Below are positions 1-12,241 of a stretch of DNA of 64,000 nt, in pieces (positions within the stretch are counted from its first letter, which is position 1; each line of letters starts with the position of its first letter). Under the pieces are notes generated by a model. It saw nothing but the letters and a program-made list of their open reading frames with translations, had not been told where the DNA came from and ran no database searches. The stretch spans positions 868,001 through 932,000 of the forward strand of contig JAEBUN010000001.1 of the NCBI GenBank assembly GCA_023014365.1, in the 5' to 3' direction. Source of the stretch: Lepiota brunneoincarnata. Taxonomy: Eukaryota > Basidiomycota > Agaricomycetes > Agaricales > Agaricaceae. The translations under genes were made by a program, and so were the position numbers.

Positions 1-323
<323 letters not shown>

Positions 324-1170
324 TGAAGTGAGTTCACGAGGATTTGAGTTGCATATTAAGTATTTTTCGCCATCTGGATGTTATCGATAGGATGCAGCCC
401 ATACAAAAATCTTGTTGTTGTCGAACGTCGAATTATCACATCTGAAGGTTCTATACAGAACCTTTCGCACGAAATAGACATCCTTCATGCATAGCGCAGC
501 ACACCGATGTCTTGTCAATATATCAATAACTACTACACTTCTCATCATGAAACTAGGAAAGCACTCACAAATGCGAATATAGCGACACAGACACACTAAC
601 AATACCGTTCTTCGCTGAGCTCGGGGTTGGCGAGATTTGACCGAATACAAACATAAACCCGAACTCTGATATAATACACAATATGACAGCCGGATCGAAC
701 CGTGATCGCCTCAGAGATGCTTTGGTTTAGGGTAGCTGATACCTTCCACCTTCGCAGCGCCAACCTGGTATTAAGGCTCAAACAATGGGGGTATCATCGG
801 CAGAGTCATGAAGGTGGGTGTTGATTATCAGCAACCTCCATAGGTTCTTCCTGTCATGCCTGGATCTACAATGCATGGAATATGTTGTAGGGTTGTCCTC
901 TCTGCCACGTGGGGACATTGCGATTATCTAGTGTAGTTCGGCTCTTGTTTATCTCCTTTCTTATCTTATACCTCATACTTACTCCCTTTCCCTCGTTTAC
1001 GTAGAAAGCTTCACTCTTTCTCAGTCTCGTTCTCTTGTTTTACATATTTTATCCCTCCTTTTAGTTCCGAGACTCGTAGATTTTCGGGCACGTAGAAGCT
1101 TATAAATACAGTGCCACGTAGTTACCAAAAACATCTTTTTACCCCCGAACTCGGCAGCAGCCTTACAATG
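324..1170. other. Intergenic, no gene seen
   Basis: No coherent coding frame, RNA gene or repeat was recognised. It separates the 3' ends of the GMC gene (+) and the kinase (-), so it probably holds two terminators. A CT-rich stretch lies around 940..1060. Confidence 0.5.
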
Positions 1171-2660
1171 TCAATGGCGGTCCACTAATGAACACCTGTA
1201 GTCCCCCACCCAATGATGAAGAGTCCTTTGTACATTATCGTAATCAATCGAGATTGTTCGCGACCTGGCCTTCCTCTCATTGTGGCCGAGAATGGCGGAG
1301 TCAAGTTCAATGGGAGGACGGTCATCATCCACGTTCAGGACAGCAATGAGACTCCGGGCAGCACTTGCTGAAGGGCGACTTCCTGGGTCGTAGTCCCAGC
1401 AGCCTCGTATGACTGGTCCCACCGCATTGTCAACTGACTTGTATAGCTGTTCATCACCCAGAACTGGTTGTTCCGGAGTGATTCCTCCCCTCAAGAAGGC
1501 ACGTATCAGTTGAGCGGACAATGTGTATTGCGCAAATGGAATTTCGCCAGTAACGGCCTTTTGAATATCAGAGAACTGGTTGAGTAAGAATTGTTGATGG
1601 TACAGCAAAACAACCACCTCACCTCGAAACAGATGCAGCCGAATGCCCAGATGTCGGTCTCGTATGTAGGCGGTGGTACAAGGTCCCCAGTGAAGAACTC
1701 CGGAGCCATCCAATTTGTGGTTCCAGAATACTCTGCAGCTGTGGTGGTGCCAACGACCGTTGTGGTGATCTTGGAAACACCGAAGTCCGCGAGCATCGCC
1801 CTTTTGGTTTCTGCAATTAGGATGTTGTTCTATAGGGTTTGAACATCGGAACGAGTTCATATCTTCGAAACCAATTGAAAACTTGCCGCTTTGAGGTCAG
1901 AATGCACAATCTCCTATGCTGTGTAAGTACTCCAGCCCACATATAATATCGGAAAGCTGTGAGTTGCGATAATGAGTCTGAAAACAATCATCATCACGGT
2001 ATAGTACACATCCAGTGGAACCACCGGAGTTTGCGGGGAAGACTTGAGATAGGAAGCAAGGTCACCTGCTTCCATCCACGGAGCAACCATGCAAATCCTT
2101 GGTATCTCTTCTTCGGAGAGATAAACACCGTAGAAAGGGAGAACATTCGAGTGTGATATGTGAGCCCAGAGTGCAAGCTCTCCCGCGTGAGCCTGTAGCG
2201 AAAGTGAGTTCATGAATAATGAATCGTCAGATCTCAGATGGACGACGCACTCTCAGAACTCTTTCACTCGCACCTCTTTGATACATACGAACGGCCTTGG
2301 ACACACACCGTCCGACCATTGGATTGCCCTTTGTAGATGAAACCGAACCCTCCCTGCTGAACCGGGCGGATGAGGTCACATTGGACGCCCGCAAGCTTGA
2401 GACATTGGGGGAAAACCTGAGCCGACTTAGTCACTTTGGTGAAAATATGTAAAATGTGCTTTCTCTCGCGTGACACCTGAAGAGCATCATTGTCGTCAAG
2501 TACCTTTTAAAAGAATGTCCGCCACCCTAAGCCACTCTAAACAAGTTCCAAGATAATCATGAGAACTCACTTTGGCCAAGAAGTCGACCTATGCACTGAG
2601 CATCAGCACCACTGAGACTAGCGATCTCTGCGTTCTTTACTGAATTTCTGGCTGCAAGAG
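1171..2660 (-). pseudogene. Ser/Thr protein kinase (TKL-like), frameshifted
   Basis: Reading leftwards, the pieces follow a fungal TKL-like kinase: a short helical N-terminal part (AEIASLSGADAQ), a Gly-rich loop (QQGGFGFIYKG), a VCVKAVR lysine region, HISHSNVLPFYGVY, an HSDLKAA catalytic loop (HSD, not HRD), ADFGVSK (DFG), WMAPEFF (APE) and DIWAFGC (subdomain IX). Introns of about 45-60 bases separate the blocks. The C-terminal half, from DFG to the stop at 1171..1173, is open. The N-terminal half needs three one-base corrections: near 2490, in front of the VAIK lysine near 2300, and before the catalytic loop near 1915. As written it cannot make a full kinase. Sequencing errors are a possible alternative. 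The adjoining epsin copy shares sequence with a second locus only up to about 2660, so a duplication breakpoint lies close to this gene's start. Confidence 0.72.
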
Positions 2661-2689
2661 CCGATATAAGAACACAGGATTGCCTGTAC

Positions 2690-4231
2690 TCCTCTTTGCC
2701 CCTCTCACTCTTCTGTCCCTGTTCCCACTCCCTTTCATCTCCCTGTCTCTGTCCCTGGTCCTGGTCCACGCTGCTTTCAGCATCGCCCCTGCCCTCTCTC
2801 TGTGATTCCCTAAACGGATCAAAATCAACAAAATCTGGCGGGACGAGCGGAGGTTGTAGCCCCGTGGTCCTCTCCCCCTCCCCTTCCTGCTTCAATCTGT
2901 CCAGATGAGTGCGAAACTGTTGAATCTGACGCTGGCATTCCGCCTGTGTGGTCCAGAGCGAAGGAAGGGGGAAATGAACGCGACGAGGTATGAGGGTGGC
3001 GACGGGGGGGAATGCCATTGACGAGTGGTCGGCCGGAGGTATCATAGGGCGAGGTCAAAGGGAGACGAAGGTAGAGGAAGCACAGGGATAAGAAATCTGA
3101 TAATCTCAAGGAAAGGCAACATACTAGAACACCTTCTTGGTCAATTTGTTGCTTATGGGGATTGAACGACGTAAACTGGGGCTCGAGAGAGGTGGACTGC
3201 GGATGAGCAGATGGATACTGTGGTTGTAACGCCCTTTCAAATGGTACAGGAGGGGAGAACAGGGAAACGAGTGATGCTATTGTGATTCGTAGGCACCAAC
3301 TGGTCAGCTGTCCATTGGCAGGGGTAAGGGGAGGGCGTACAACTGTTGTGGGTCATCGGATGACGACGCATTCGGATCCTGCGTGGCAGGCGCCCCTTGC
3401 TGCACACACTCTCTCGCAGCCCGCTGTTCTAAGGTCAACGTTTTCTTTGATTCCTCGATCGCTCCTCCTAATCCCTCATCTGCCTCGTCTTCATCTCCTC
3501 TTCTTCTGCCATGGGAAGTCGAACGAACTCTCAACACCCTCGATACCACCGCCAGCATTAACACCATGAGTGTCACCTACACCATATTCTCTACCACTCA
3601 GCTGAAGCATACGGCACTGCATAGAATCACGGCCTCTTCGTTCTTGCCGAGACTGTAGGTCGTCGTCTAAGAGGTTCGCTACATTTCGGGCTATTCGTCG
3701 GATATGGATACCTTTGTCTTTGCCGTCTTTATCCACGTATTGGAATGTCTTGAGAATATTGATGGTGTTTCTGTTGTCCCTGCAGAAGGAGACGACGCTT
3801 TTCAGGAACCTTGAAGAAGACAGCAGTGAACCACAGTGAGACACTGAGTGTGGAAGAATACAGAGGACAAGCGGAGTAATCGATTGGTAAGCCCGCAGGT
3901 GGTTATGGACATAGAGAAACGTACTTTGAGAATTATCCGCCAATTTTCGCTAAGCTCACCCAATCCCTTGTCCAGGAATGTCCATAACTTCAACAAAATC
4001 GTTACTATACGAATATAACAGGTCAACGATTGGTAAGCCGACACTGGAGCTACACCAACAAGCAATACGCAACTGATTATACGTCAACTGAGCAACCTCG
4101 TACATCTCCGCGTCGGAAGGCCACCAGTCGTCATTGGAAGTGATATCGTGAACTTTGGCTTGAGTGTTCGAGTACCCCTTGGCGTATTTCCTCGCGATCT
4201 TGAACACAGTCCTGCCAAAGTCCATTGCCAT
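2690..4231 (-). pseudogene. Epsin-like ENTH-domain gene, copy 1 (frameshifted)
   Basis: Epsins bind PtdIns(4,5)P2 through an ENTH domain and link ubiquitinated cargo to clathrin at the plasma membrane. From ATG 4231 (or 4225) the frame gives MAMDFGRTVFKIARKYAKGY, then TQAKVHDITSND and EMYEVAQLTYN, which is the classic ENTH start. Later exons give NDFVEVMDI, GELSENWRI, LTVVHCCLLQGS, SFCRDN and FQYVDKDGKDKG, the ENTH helices ending in the YVDEDGKDQG-type motif. Downstream come a UIM-like AIEESKKTLTLEQ, an NPH motif resembling NPF, and FVDFDPFRES (a DPF adaptor motif). One extra base near 3976 and extra bases near 3810 break the frame inside ENTH, and another shift lies near 3310. A related copy is at 20.7-22.2 kb. 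The family call is firm; functionality is doubtful. Confidence 0.78.
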
Positions 4232-5544
4232 CGTCGAATTTCGCGACCAATGAATGCACAGAGGACCAAGAGAATGAGGGATATCGGAAACTGTCAGGAG
4301 CCACACGAGGAATCTGCAGAGGCCGCATCCCGACGGACAGCATTGATTGTGGCTGTGCCACCGCCGTGATTTCTAACACAGGTTGCACGCTATGGATCTG
4401 GCTATGGGGTAAGGGACGGGGTATAAGCAGTAACGAGATTCAAGTAATCATACTCATTGTGTAGACATCGGTATTCAAGAAGCAGTGAGTACTTGAGTGG
4501 GCGAGTGCTTGGGACTTGACGGTTTGACTTGAGTGAAGCCACGCAAACCCACTCACCTACAGTGGAGAAAAAAGTGAAAGCCTAGCCTATGCATGAGCGA
4601 CGTGCAGGCCAACCTTGGAGTCCGAAGTGACTTTAACCATCGTCAGGGCGTAGGTGAGAGCAAAACCTTGCAGGTAGAACAGATAAGATAGCGAAAAGAA
4701 ATTCGTATTTGGGAGTGCATTTTTTCAAAAGGCCGGCCCTGGTCACAAAGCGTCACGGTCCATATCTAATTCATGTGGGGTTGACTGTTGCGGCAAGGAA
4801 AAAAAGTCAAGTTAATCAAAAATAATACAGAATACATCGGGTACACCAGGGCCTCAAGCTCAAAAGCAAATAGCATGGTCCGAGAGAGGTGTGGGTATGG
4901 GTTGACTCATCACAGTCATATTGTCAGCACGACTCAATGTTACAACCATTTATGGAATGTTCCCACGGGGCCCCGTGGGAGTTGACTCTGGGCGCTGCTC
5001 GGACTTGGCTCTTGCTCTATTCTACGGTCAGCTATAAGTATAAATCCCTAAATCCCTCTGGACTTTTGCCAATCTCTCATTGGCTTCCCTTGCCATGCAT
5101 ATAAGCGCTCTAGCTTGCTGCAAGGACTTTGTTCCATACTTACAGATGTCCCCCAATACATACCTTGCACTTCCCTGTTTTGTTCCAAACAGTTACTGTA
5201 CACGGACGTACTACAACCTCTGACATATATATACTTTTTTTCCATCAAGGGACGACAGCTATATCTCTGTTTCAATGCCAACGGCGAACAGTTACGGAAC
5301 TGCGTTTCTTGGGAACATGGCCGGCCTTGATTGAAGATCCTATAACACTGAATGACGGAGGACAAAACAAACCCCTCGCACAATTCACTCCCACAGCTGT
5401 ACGATTTTACCAATCAACAGAGTTGTTGAACGGCATCAACCCTAAACGTCCAGCGGTATCCGCAGTAACTGCAATCACGTCATATACACGAGAAGGGTAT
5501 ATAACCCCAGCGGAGCATTGGTACAAACCAATCAGTCAGCCCTC
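4232..5544. other. Shared upstream region between epsin copy 1 and P450 copy A
   Basis: No gene was seen. About 4480-4690 and 5100-5340 are clearly similar to 22390-22600 and 22800-23000. The epsin-to-P450 interval was therefore duplicated along with both genes. The last 100 bases are the P450 promoter. Confidence 0.6.
5498..5504 (+). promoter_or_regulatory. TATA box of P450 copy A
   Basis: TATATAA lies 41 bases before the ATG at 5545. The same element with similar flanks (AAGGATATATAAC) precedes P450 copies B and C, and a mutated form precedes the orphan promoter near 17.0 kb. The short distance implies a very short 5' UTR, or use of a weaker upstream start site. Confidence 0.55.
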
Positions 5545-7664
5545 ATGCACTCGGTTAGTGATTCACTCTTCTCTTTTCACCTGATAACTCTCGTGGTCGG
5601 AGTCCCATTGTCCCTCTATGTGGTCGCATATATTACGAAGGAAAGCATCGGGTGTATGTCGCCTCCACCTTCCTAATTCAAGTATGCTAATCACACAGCC
5701 AGCTGGATAAGATACCCACTGTAGGGCATTCCGGGATCCTCTCATCCTGGTTAGGCTCCATAGCGTCATTCAAGCATGGACATCGTCTGATCCAAGAAGG
5801 CTACGAGAGGGTGAGTACCTCAAGTCACGTCCGTTGCACACCATCAACCAGAACCCATCTTCAGCACCACATCTTCAAAATATCACGACTTGATACTTGG
5901 CAAGTGTTCGTCCATGGGCCTCAGTATCTGGAAGATATCCGGAAGGCAGGGGACGACCAACTCTCTTTCCTTGCGGCTCTCCATGAGGTAATGACAACCA
6001 CTCAATCGCGTCCAAATCACTCACTGGTTCCCATTCCTCCCTAGGGTGCACAATATGACTATACTATTGGTCCGGGACTCATGTCCGATACATATCATCT
6101 CAACGTGGCCCGCGGCCCAATGACTCGGAACATTGGTGCACGTTTCCCGGATCTCCTCGATGAGATGGATAAGGCCTTTGGAGATCTGTTGGCAGGAGTG
6201 GATAAGGGTGAGTTTCCTACAACAAAGTTATAACTTGGCAGTCGCTCATATTCCCTCAGATTGGGTCAGCATACCTGTTTATTCGTCGGTTGTTCACATT
6301 ATCTCGAGAGTCAGTGCAAGATTCTTTGTCGGTCCCAAGCTTAGTAAGTCAGGAAGATATCACAAAAATATTGGCTCTGATAATCCGTCAGGCTCGAATC
6401 CGAGATACACGGATATAATGCAAGGTTTCACTGCTCACATGGTTCAGACCGCCTTCTTCCTCAAGCTGCTTCCGAAATTCCTCAAACCGTGCGTAAACAT
6501 AAACAATTCCATCATGGAAGTGACTCAACCCTGTATTCGTAGTATCGTTAACCACACTCTATTCAACAGTCCGGCTAAAGTAGAGGAAATTGAGAAGTAT
6601 TTACAGCCAATCATCCAAGAGCGGATGGGGAAGAAAGATTTGATGCATGGCAGCAATACTGAATCTGTAGGCTATTCACTTCCTTGGTCCTGCGATTTCT
6701 CACAAAGGCTCAATTACAGAACGACATGATTACATGGTTGTTGAATTCGGCTCCACCAAGCCAGCAAACAGCGCGTGATATCACGACCCGCATGATATTC
6801 CTCAACATAGCAGCCATCCACACCACATCCGCCGTAAGTACTCATCCAAATCATCTGTAACTTCATAGTTGACCATTGGACTAGCTTTTGACGCATGTTC
6901 TGTTCAATCTTGCGACATATACTTCATACATTGAGCCATTGCGGAAGGAAATATCTGGCATAATTGAGGAAGAAGGTTGGAACAAGTTGGCGATTGAGAA
7001 GATGCGGAAGCTGGATAGCTTCATCAAAGAATCACAAAGGCTCCACGGCTGCGATGCTGGTAAGTCGCATCAAATAACCCGACAACTTGAACTGCAAATC
7101 TCAAATGTTCGGCTAATGTAGCCGTGATGATCCGGAAGGCCATGAAAGACTTCACATTCTCCGATGGCACCGTCATTCCAAAGGGGACCAATCTTGCGGT
7201 GACGAATAGAGCGATTAATCATGATGAGGTGGGTAATCAACGGGGCCATTCAGCCTCATCTTGTATCTTATCAACTGAACTTGCATCTTTGTTGCAGGCC
7301 TATTATCCAGATCCCCAGGAATTTCAAGGATTTCGCTTTGCAACACAAGATCCTGTGAAGCACCAATTAACCGCTCTAACTTCCGAATTCATGGCTTTCG
7401 GGCTTGGCCGACATGCATGGTACGCAATTCTCAATCCACCGCATCGACAACTATAAACCTGCTGTCTCATTGTGTACCTTTCACAGCCCAGGCCGCTTCT
7501 TCGCCGTCATTGAAGCCAAAGCTATTGTCGCCCGACTCTTGATGGAGTATGATATCAAGTTAACTGATGAACAGGGTGGGAGACCGCAAGACACATGGTT
7601 TACTGGTATTTTCCTTTTTCCGAACAGTAATGCGCGAGTGTCTCTGAGGAAGAGGGGGGCATAG
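5545..7664 (+). CDS. Cytochrome P450, copy A (intact, 12 exons)
   Basis: This is a membrane-anchored heme monooxygenase. Twelve exons (5545..5651, 5699..5810, 5865..5987, 6045..6207, 6260..6343, 6392..6488, 6543..6666, 6720..6833, 6885..7059, 7122..7228, 7298..7419, 7487..7664) join in one frame to 501 aa, a normal P450 length. Visible features are an N-terminal hydrophobic anchor (LITLVVGVPLSLYVVAYI), an I-helix AAIHTTSA, the ExxR motif ESQR (about residue 358), PDPQEFQGFRF in place of PERF, and heme loop FGLGRHACPGRFFAV with Cys443. The Cys codon is split by a phase-2 intron (TG|C). An His-Thr-Thr I-helix and GRHACPGRFFA heme loop resemble fungal ent-kaurene-oxidase-like P450s; this is family resemblance, not proof of substrate. 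Exon 1 carries one extra base relative to copy C, but a shifted donor/acceptor pair (ATC GG|C CAG) keeps the frame. Confidence 0.88.
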
Positions 7665-7688
7665 AGATTCAATTTCATGTAGTTAGGA

Positions 7689-8087
7689 TGTGGAGAGGGG
7701 GCAACGGCTGCTTGTGTAGCACCCGTATCCCCTCTTCCAGTAGCGCGGACGAGGCCGCGGAGACAACCACAACACCCACGCGCTTGTTTACTACTCAAAA
7801 CACACCGGACGCGACCCACCAGCACATGTAGACACGTCACCTAAGCGATGGATCGCGTAGGCAGGCTTTACCTCTTCTCTCGTTTCTCTCTTTCCTTCCA
7901 TAGTAAAAACTAGCTAGAAAAAAGTATTACGAGGTAGCGAAGTACGTCCCCCTTCTCATATACTTGCTATCTAAGTTCCCTGTCTTTCTCCCCCTCTTTT
8001 TTCTCTCCTCTCTCTCTCCTGGGTTGAAGCCTCGCGACTGATGGACACAGTCGCATTTACTTACCAACCCCCACCTACCTCTCTTCA
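7689..8087 (+). mobile_element. Solo LTR (399 bp) downstream of P450 copy A
   Basis: The segment begins TGTGGAGAGG and ends CTCTCTTCA, so it has the TG...CA ends of an LTR. It interrupts the 3' flank that copies B, C and F share (GTAGTGAGAA...TTGG). The flanks AGGA(T) and AGAA(C) look like an imperfect 4-5-bp target duplication. Its ends resemble those of the solo LTR at 49026..49719 read on the minus strand (TGTAGAGGTGG...CCTCTCTTCA), although the interiors differ. There is no internal retrotransposon coding sequence. Confidence 0.65.
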
Positions 8088-8945
8088 AGAACGTGGTCCC
8101 TGGTTAAGCTTAGTAAAGCCCGAAGATTTCGTCAGATGTATTAACACTGAAGTGCCTGGACTCCACGATTCCGGCAAGGCCATCCTACAAAGTCCCTCTG
8201 GACTTTCGCCAATCCCATTGATTTCCCTTCTCACACACATAAGCGCTCGATCTAGATAATATGCACATGCCACATGGAACGTCACGACAGTAACGATCCC
8301 AAGCGTGTCCGTCCACCTGCCTTGTATTCCCACCCGCTTTTCGCTATGTTATTCCTCCCCCCCTTTCCCTCTTACCTAGCCATTTGTGCACTCTCTCGCC
8401 TCACGAGTAGAATTACTTCAAAAGTTATTGTGCACACAGCGATCTCCTGTAATGTGTATCTCCGATGGGCAAAGGTCTCTGGGTCTCTTATATATATCTG
8501 ATTTGTTGATAGGCAAGCACGGAAAAGACGGACAGTGACCCTAAAACCTTGGCTAACTCTAACTATACCGAATTTGTGACCTGGCCAGAGGCCTAATACT
8601 CACTATGAAAGCGGTTTGGAGCCGCACATTGCGCGTTCCTGTGCAGCGGGTGCACCAAAATCAGCCCCTGGTTCGAATATGATCTATGCCTCCTTTTCAA
8701 CAACTGCCAAACTGCATTTTATGAAAACACAGCCAGCCTAGATTGGGATGATCCTGTTATTCAAACACTGGATGGCAAATACCTCGCTTCATTCACTGCT
8801 GCGCAATTCTTATCAATCAACACAGCTCTTGCGCCGCATCATTCCCAGTCTCTAGCAGTACCATACTAACTGCCACCACGCTATAGACACAAGAAGGATA
8901 TATAACTTCAGTGGAGCATTGGCACCAGCCAATCTTTCAACCCTC
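8088..8945. other. 3' flank of P450 A and promoter region of P450 copy B
   Basis: No gene was seen. About 8090-8200 continues the P450 3' flank after the LTR. About 8590-8945 is the upstream region shared with copy C and with the orphan promoter at 16780-17060, and includes GGATATATAAC near 8895. Confidence 0.5.
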
Positions 8946-11900
8946 ATGAACTGGGTCAGCGATTCTCTGTTCTCTGTTCTTTCCATAACTCTCGTGGTCG
9001 GAATCCCATTGGCCCTCTATGTAATCACATATCTGCGGAGGAAAGAATCAGGTGTACGTCGTCTTCGCCTTCCTCCCGCCTTCGGGGATGCTAACCGCTT
9101 AGCCAGCTGGATAAGATACCCACAATGGGGCCTTCTGGAATCTTGTCCTCCTGGTTAGATTCCATAACGTCGCTCAAGCACGGAGATCGTCTGATCCAAG
9201 AAGGTTATGAGAAGGTGAGTGCCTCAAGTCCATCAATTAGACACCACCAAGCTTAACCCATCTTCAACACCACATCTTCAAAATATCACGACTTGATACT
9301 TGGCAAATGTTTGTCCATGGGCCTCAGTATCTGGAAGATATCCGGAAGGCAGGGGACGACCAGCTCTCTTTCCTTGCAGCTATCCATGAGGTAGCGATTA
9401 CCACTCAATTGCGTCCAAATCACTCACTGGTTTCCATTCCTCCCTAGGGCGCGCAATTCGACTATACTGTAGGTCCGGGACTCATGTCCGATACATACCA
9501 TCTCAACGTGGTCCGCGGTCCAATGACTCGGAACATTGGTGTACGTTTCCCGGATCTCCTCGATGAGATGGATAAGGCCTTTGGAGATCTGTTGGCCGGA
9601 GCTGATAAGGGTGAGCTTCCTGCAACAAAGTGCGACTTGGCAGTCACTCATATTTCCTTAGATTGTGTCAGCATACCTGCTCACTCATCAGTTGTTCATA
9701 TTATTTCGAGAGTCAGCGCAAGATTCTTTGTCGGTCCCAAGCTAAGTAAGTCGGGAAGATATCGCAAATATGTTAGTGCTAATGACCCGTTCAGCTCGAA
9801 TCCGAGGTACACGAACATAATGCAAGGTTTTGCTGTTCACGTATTTCTGGTTGGCTTTATCCGTGGGGCATCTGGCGAGGCATGAGCCAGAGGGTGATTC
9901 TTGCGCGAGGCAGACATGTGACATGGTCACACCACTCGCGAGTTAGTACACGAAACTTTACCTTTGCAGTAGATACCCTCCTCCCTCGCTTGCCAGCCTT
10001 CAATTTCGCGTGGATACCACGCAATATCTAGCATCCTTTTCAAAACCCACCCACCCTTACCCTTCTTACATCCTTGTTGGTGAGGTGCGACGGCCAAAGC
10101 CTCGAACTAATCACAATTTACCTTCATTTTATTCCTTTTTCGATTCATTCTAACTACCACAAAAGGTAGACAGTAGCGATGCCCACCGGAATACTTGAGG
10201 ATCTGCGAATCGGCCAGAATGAGCCGAGCGAGCAGAGCTAGGTCTTTGGCCTAGCAGAGGTCACAGCCACCATGCCTGTTTGGCTCTGCACCACCACCGC
10301 AGTGGCTGCTGACCGTCGCTCCCCGCTCCTTTGTGTTCTCGCCCACCCACCACACCCTGAGCTGTACAGTGTGTCTGCGCAGACCCGTGTTCAGCAGCCG
10401 AGAGAACCGCAACACGGGTGAACCCACCCGCCCATCCGCGGTCCCTCTCGGACCTGTAAATCACGCTGCCAGGCAGGAAAGCCCCCCGGGGCTCTTGCCC
10501 ATCACGCAAACTAATGCTAAAGCTAACCTAGCCTCAACCACATGTACCATGAACGTAGTTCAATACACACTCCTTATCTGTGATGACGCGACGAGCAAAG
10601 ATTACTAACTTCCTCATTCCGGTGTTCCGCTTCTCCAACTATACAGTTTACATTCTTCCACAACAGACAAAAATGCAAAGAACAATAGCGAGCCTCAGCC
10701 GTTCACGATATATTCGCGTGACGCTGAGGTGAGCTCTTATATATATATATATTATAAAAGAATGTTATAGCTTGTCGTAGACACTACAGTACGTTTGTCA
10801 ATAATCCTTACTTCCCCTGTTTCCTCACCACTGGACTCGATACAGGTGCAGTTGAGAGGTGTACGGTTCCGGGTGACCCGACCGTGCTTCCTCCTCGACC
10901 TCACCACCCAGGGTCAACGGGGCTTGAAGAGAGCCCCACCCCTCTCTCCCAGCCTATGCAGTATCGAGTTCTGTCATTCTACATCGCTCGTAATTTATAA
11001 TTTATATTTTATGTTACCTGGATGCCTCACAGCGCAAGATCAGGCTACTTCCAAAGTTTCTCAAACCGTGCGTCGACATAAACGATCCCATCATCCAAGT
11101 GACTGAATTATGTATTTTGTAGTATCGTTAACCATGCTCTATTCAACAGTCCGGCTAAAGTAAAGGAAGTCGAGAAGTATTTACAACCAATCATCCAAGA
11201 ACGACTGAAGAAGAAAGATTTGATGCACGACAGTGGTGCTGAATCTGTACGTTATGCACTTCCTTGGTCCCGCTATTACTTACGACGGCCCGATTACAGA
11301 ACGACATGATTACATGGTTGTTGAACTCAGCCCCACCAAGTCAGCAAACAACCCGTGACATCACGATTCGCATGATCTTCCTCAACGTAGCAGCCATCCA
11401 CACCACATCCGCCATGAGTACTCATCCGAACTATCTTTCAGTTCATAACTACCCATAAGTCTAGCTTTTGACACATGTTCTGTTCAATCTTGCGACGTAT
11501 ACTTCATACATTGAGCCATTGCGGGAGGAAATATCTGGAATAATTGAGCAAGAGGGTTGGAACAAGGTGGCAATTGAGAAGATGCGGAAGCTAGATAGCT
11601 TCATCAAAGAATCACAAAGGCTTCATGGCTGCGATGCTGGTAAGTCGCATCGAATTACCCAGTGACTTGAGCCGCGAATTCAAATGTCCGGCCGGTTTAG
11701 TCGTGATGGTCAGGAAAGTCTTGAAGGACTTCACATTCTCTGATGGCACCGTTATTCCAAAAGGGAGCAATCTCGCGGTGACAAGTAGAGCGATTAATCA
11801 TGATGAGGTGGGTAGGGATCACTCTGTCTCACATGGTATTGACTGAACTTTCATGTTTGTGGCAGTCCTATTATCCCGACCCCCAAGAATTTCAAGGATT

Positions 11901-12241
11901 GCGTTTTGTAGCACAAGATCCTGTGAAGCACCAATTAACTGCTCTAACTTCCGAATTCATGACTTTTGGGCTTGGCCGACACGCGTGGTATGTAAATTTC
12001 CATCCACTACACGAATCGCTGGACAACTCCAAAACTTGTCATTTCATTGTGTACCGTTCGCAGCCCAGGCCGCTTCTTCGCCGTCACCGAAGCCAAAGCT
12101 ATTGTCGCCTGACTTTAGATGGAGTATGATATCAAACTAAATGACGAACAGAGTGGGAGACCGAAAGATACATGGTTTACTGGTGTTTTCCTTTTTCCGA
12201 ACAGAAAGGCGCGGGTTTCTTTGAGGAAGAGAGGGCTATAG
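8946..12241 (+). pseudogene. Cytochrome P450, copy B (disrupted)
   Basis: This is the same family as copy A. ATG 8946 and exons 1-2 read normally (MNWVSDSLF..., then LDKIPT). Several independent lesions follow. The acceptor AG before exon 3 is AA (CTTCAACACC near 9268). A 1.2-kb insertion (about 9863..11039) splits exon 6. In the last exon, GCC CGA CTC TTG has become GCC TGA CTT TAG, giving two stops before the conserved end. The remaining exons are still recognisable: NDMITWLLNSAPP, LLTHVLFNL variants, ESQRLHG, and FGLGRHA with the same split Cys codon. Because there are substitutions, a lost splice site and an insertion, this copy is a real pseudogene rather than an assembly artefact. Confidence 0.88.
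9863..11039. mobile_element. Insertion (about 1.18 kb) inside P450 copy B
   Basis: P450 similarity stops after ...GGCTTTATCC (9862) and resumes at TCAGGCTACTT (11040). The right end is GCGCAAGA (11032..11039), and its complement TCTTGCGC sits at 9899..9906, so the main body may be bounded by an 8-bp inverted repeat. A shorter relative is at about 15870..16308. It shares the first 200 bases (GGCATCTGG, CAGACATGTGAC, CCACGCAATATCTA) and the last 250 bases (CAGGTGCA, GGGTGACCCGACCGTGCTTCC), ending in the same GCGCAAGA. The interior of about 700 bases has no recognisable transposase or reverse transcriptase. It is most likely a non-autonomous element; the class is unresolved. Confidence 0.6.

Noticed and set aside
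3282..3658. Plus-strand frames opposite the epsin gene
   Set aside because: Shadows of the minus-strand UIM and low-complexity coding region.
7700..8040. C-rich segment after P450-A as a gene
   Set aside because: It lies within TG...CA insertion boundaries and has no coherent frame.
10261..10509. Short frames inside the P450-B insertion as transposase
   Set aside because: No catalytic motif of any transposase or polymerase family was visible.
10739..10752. AT run as a terminator or origin
   Set aside because: A simple short repeat with no supporting structure.
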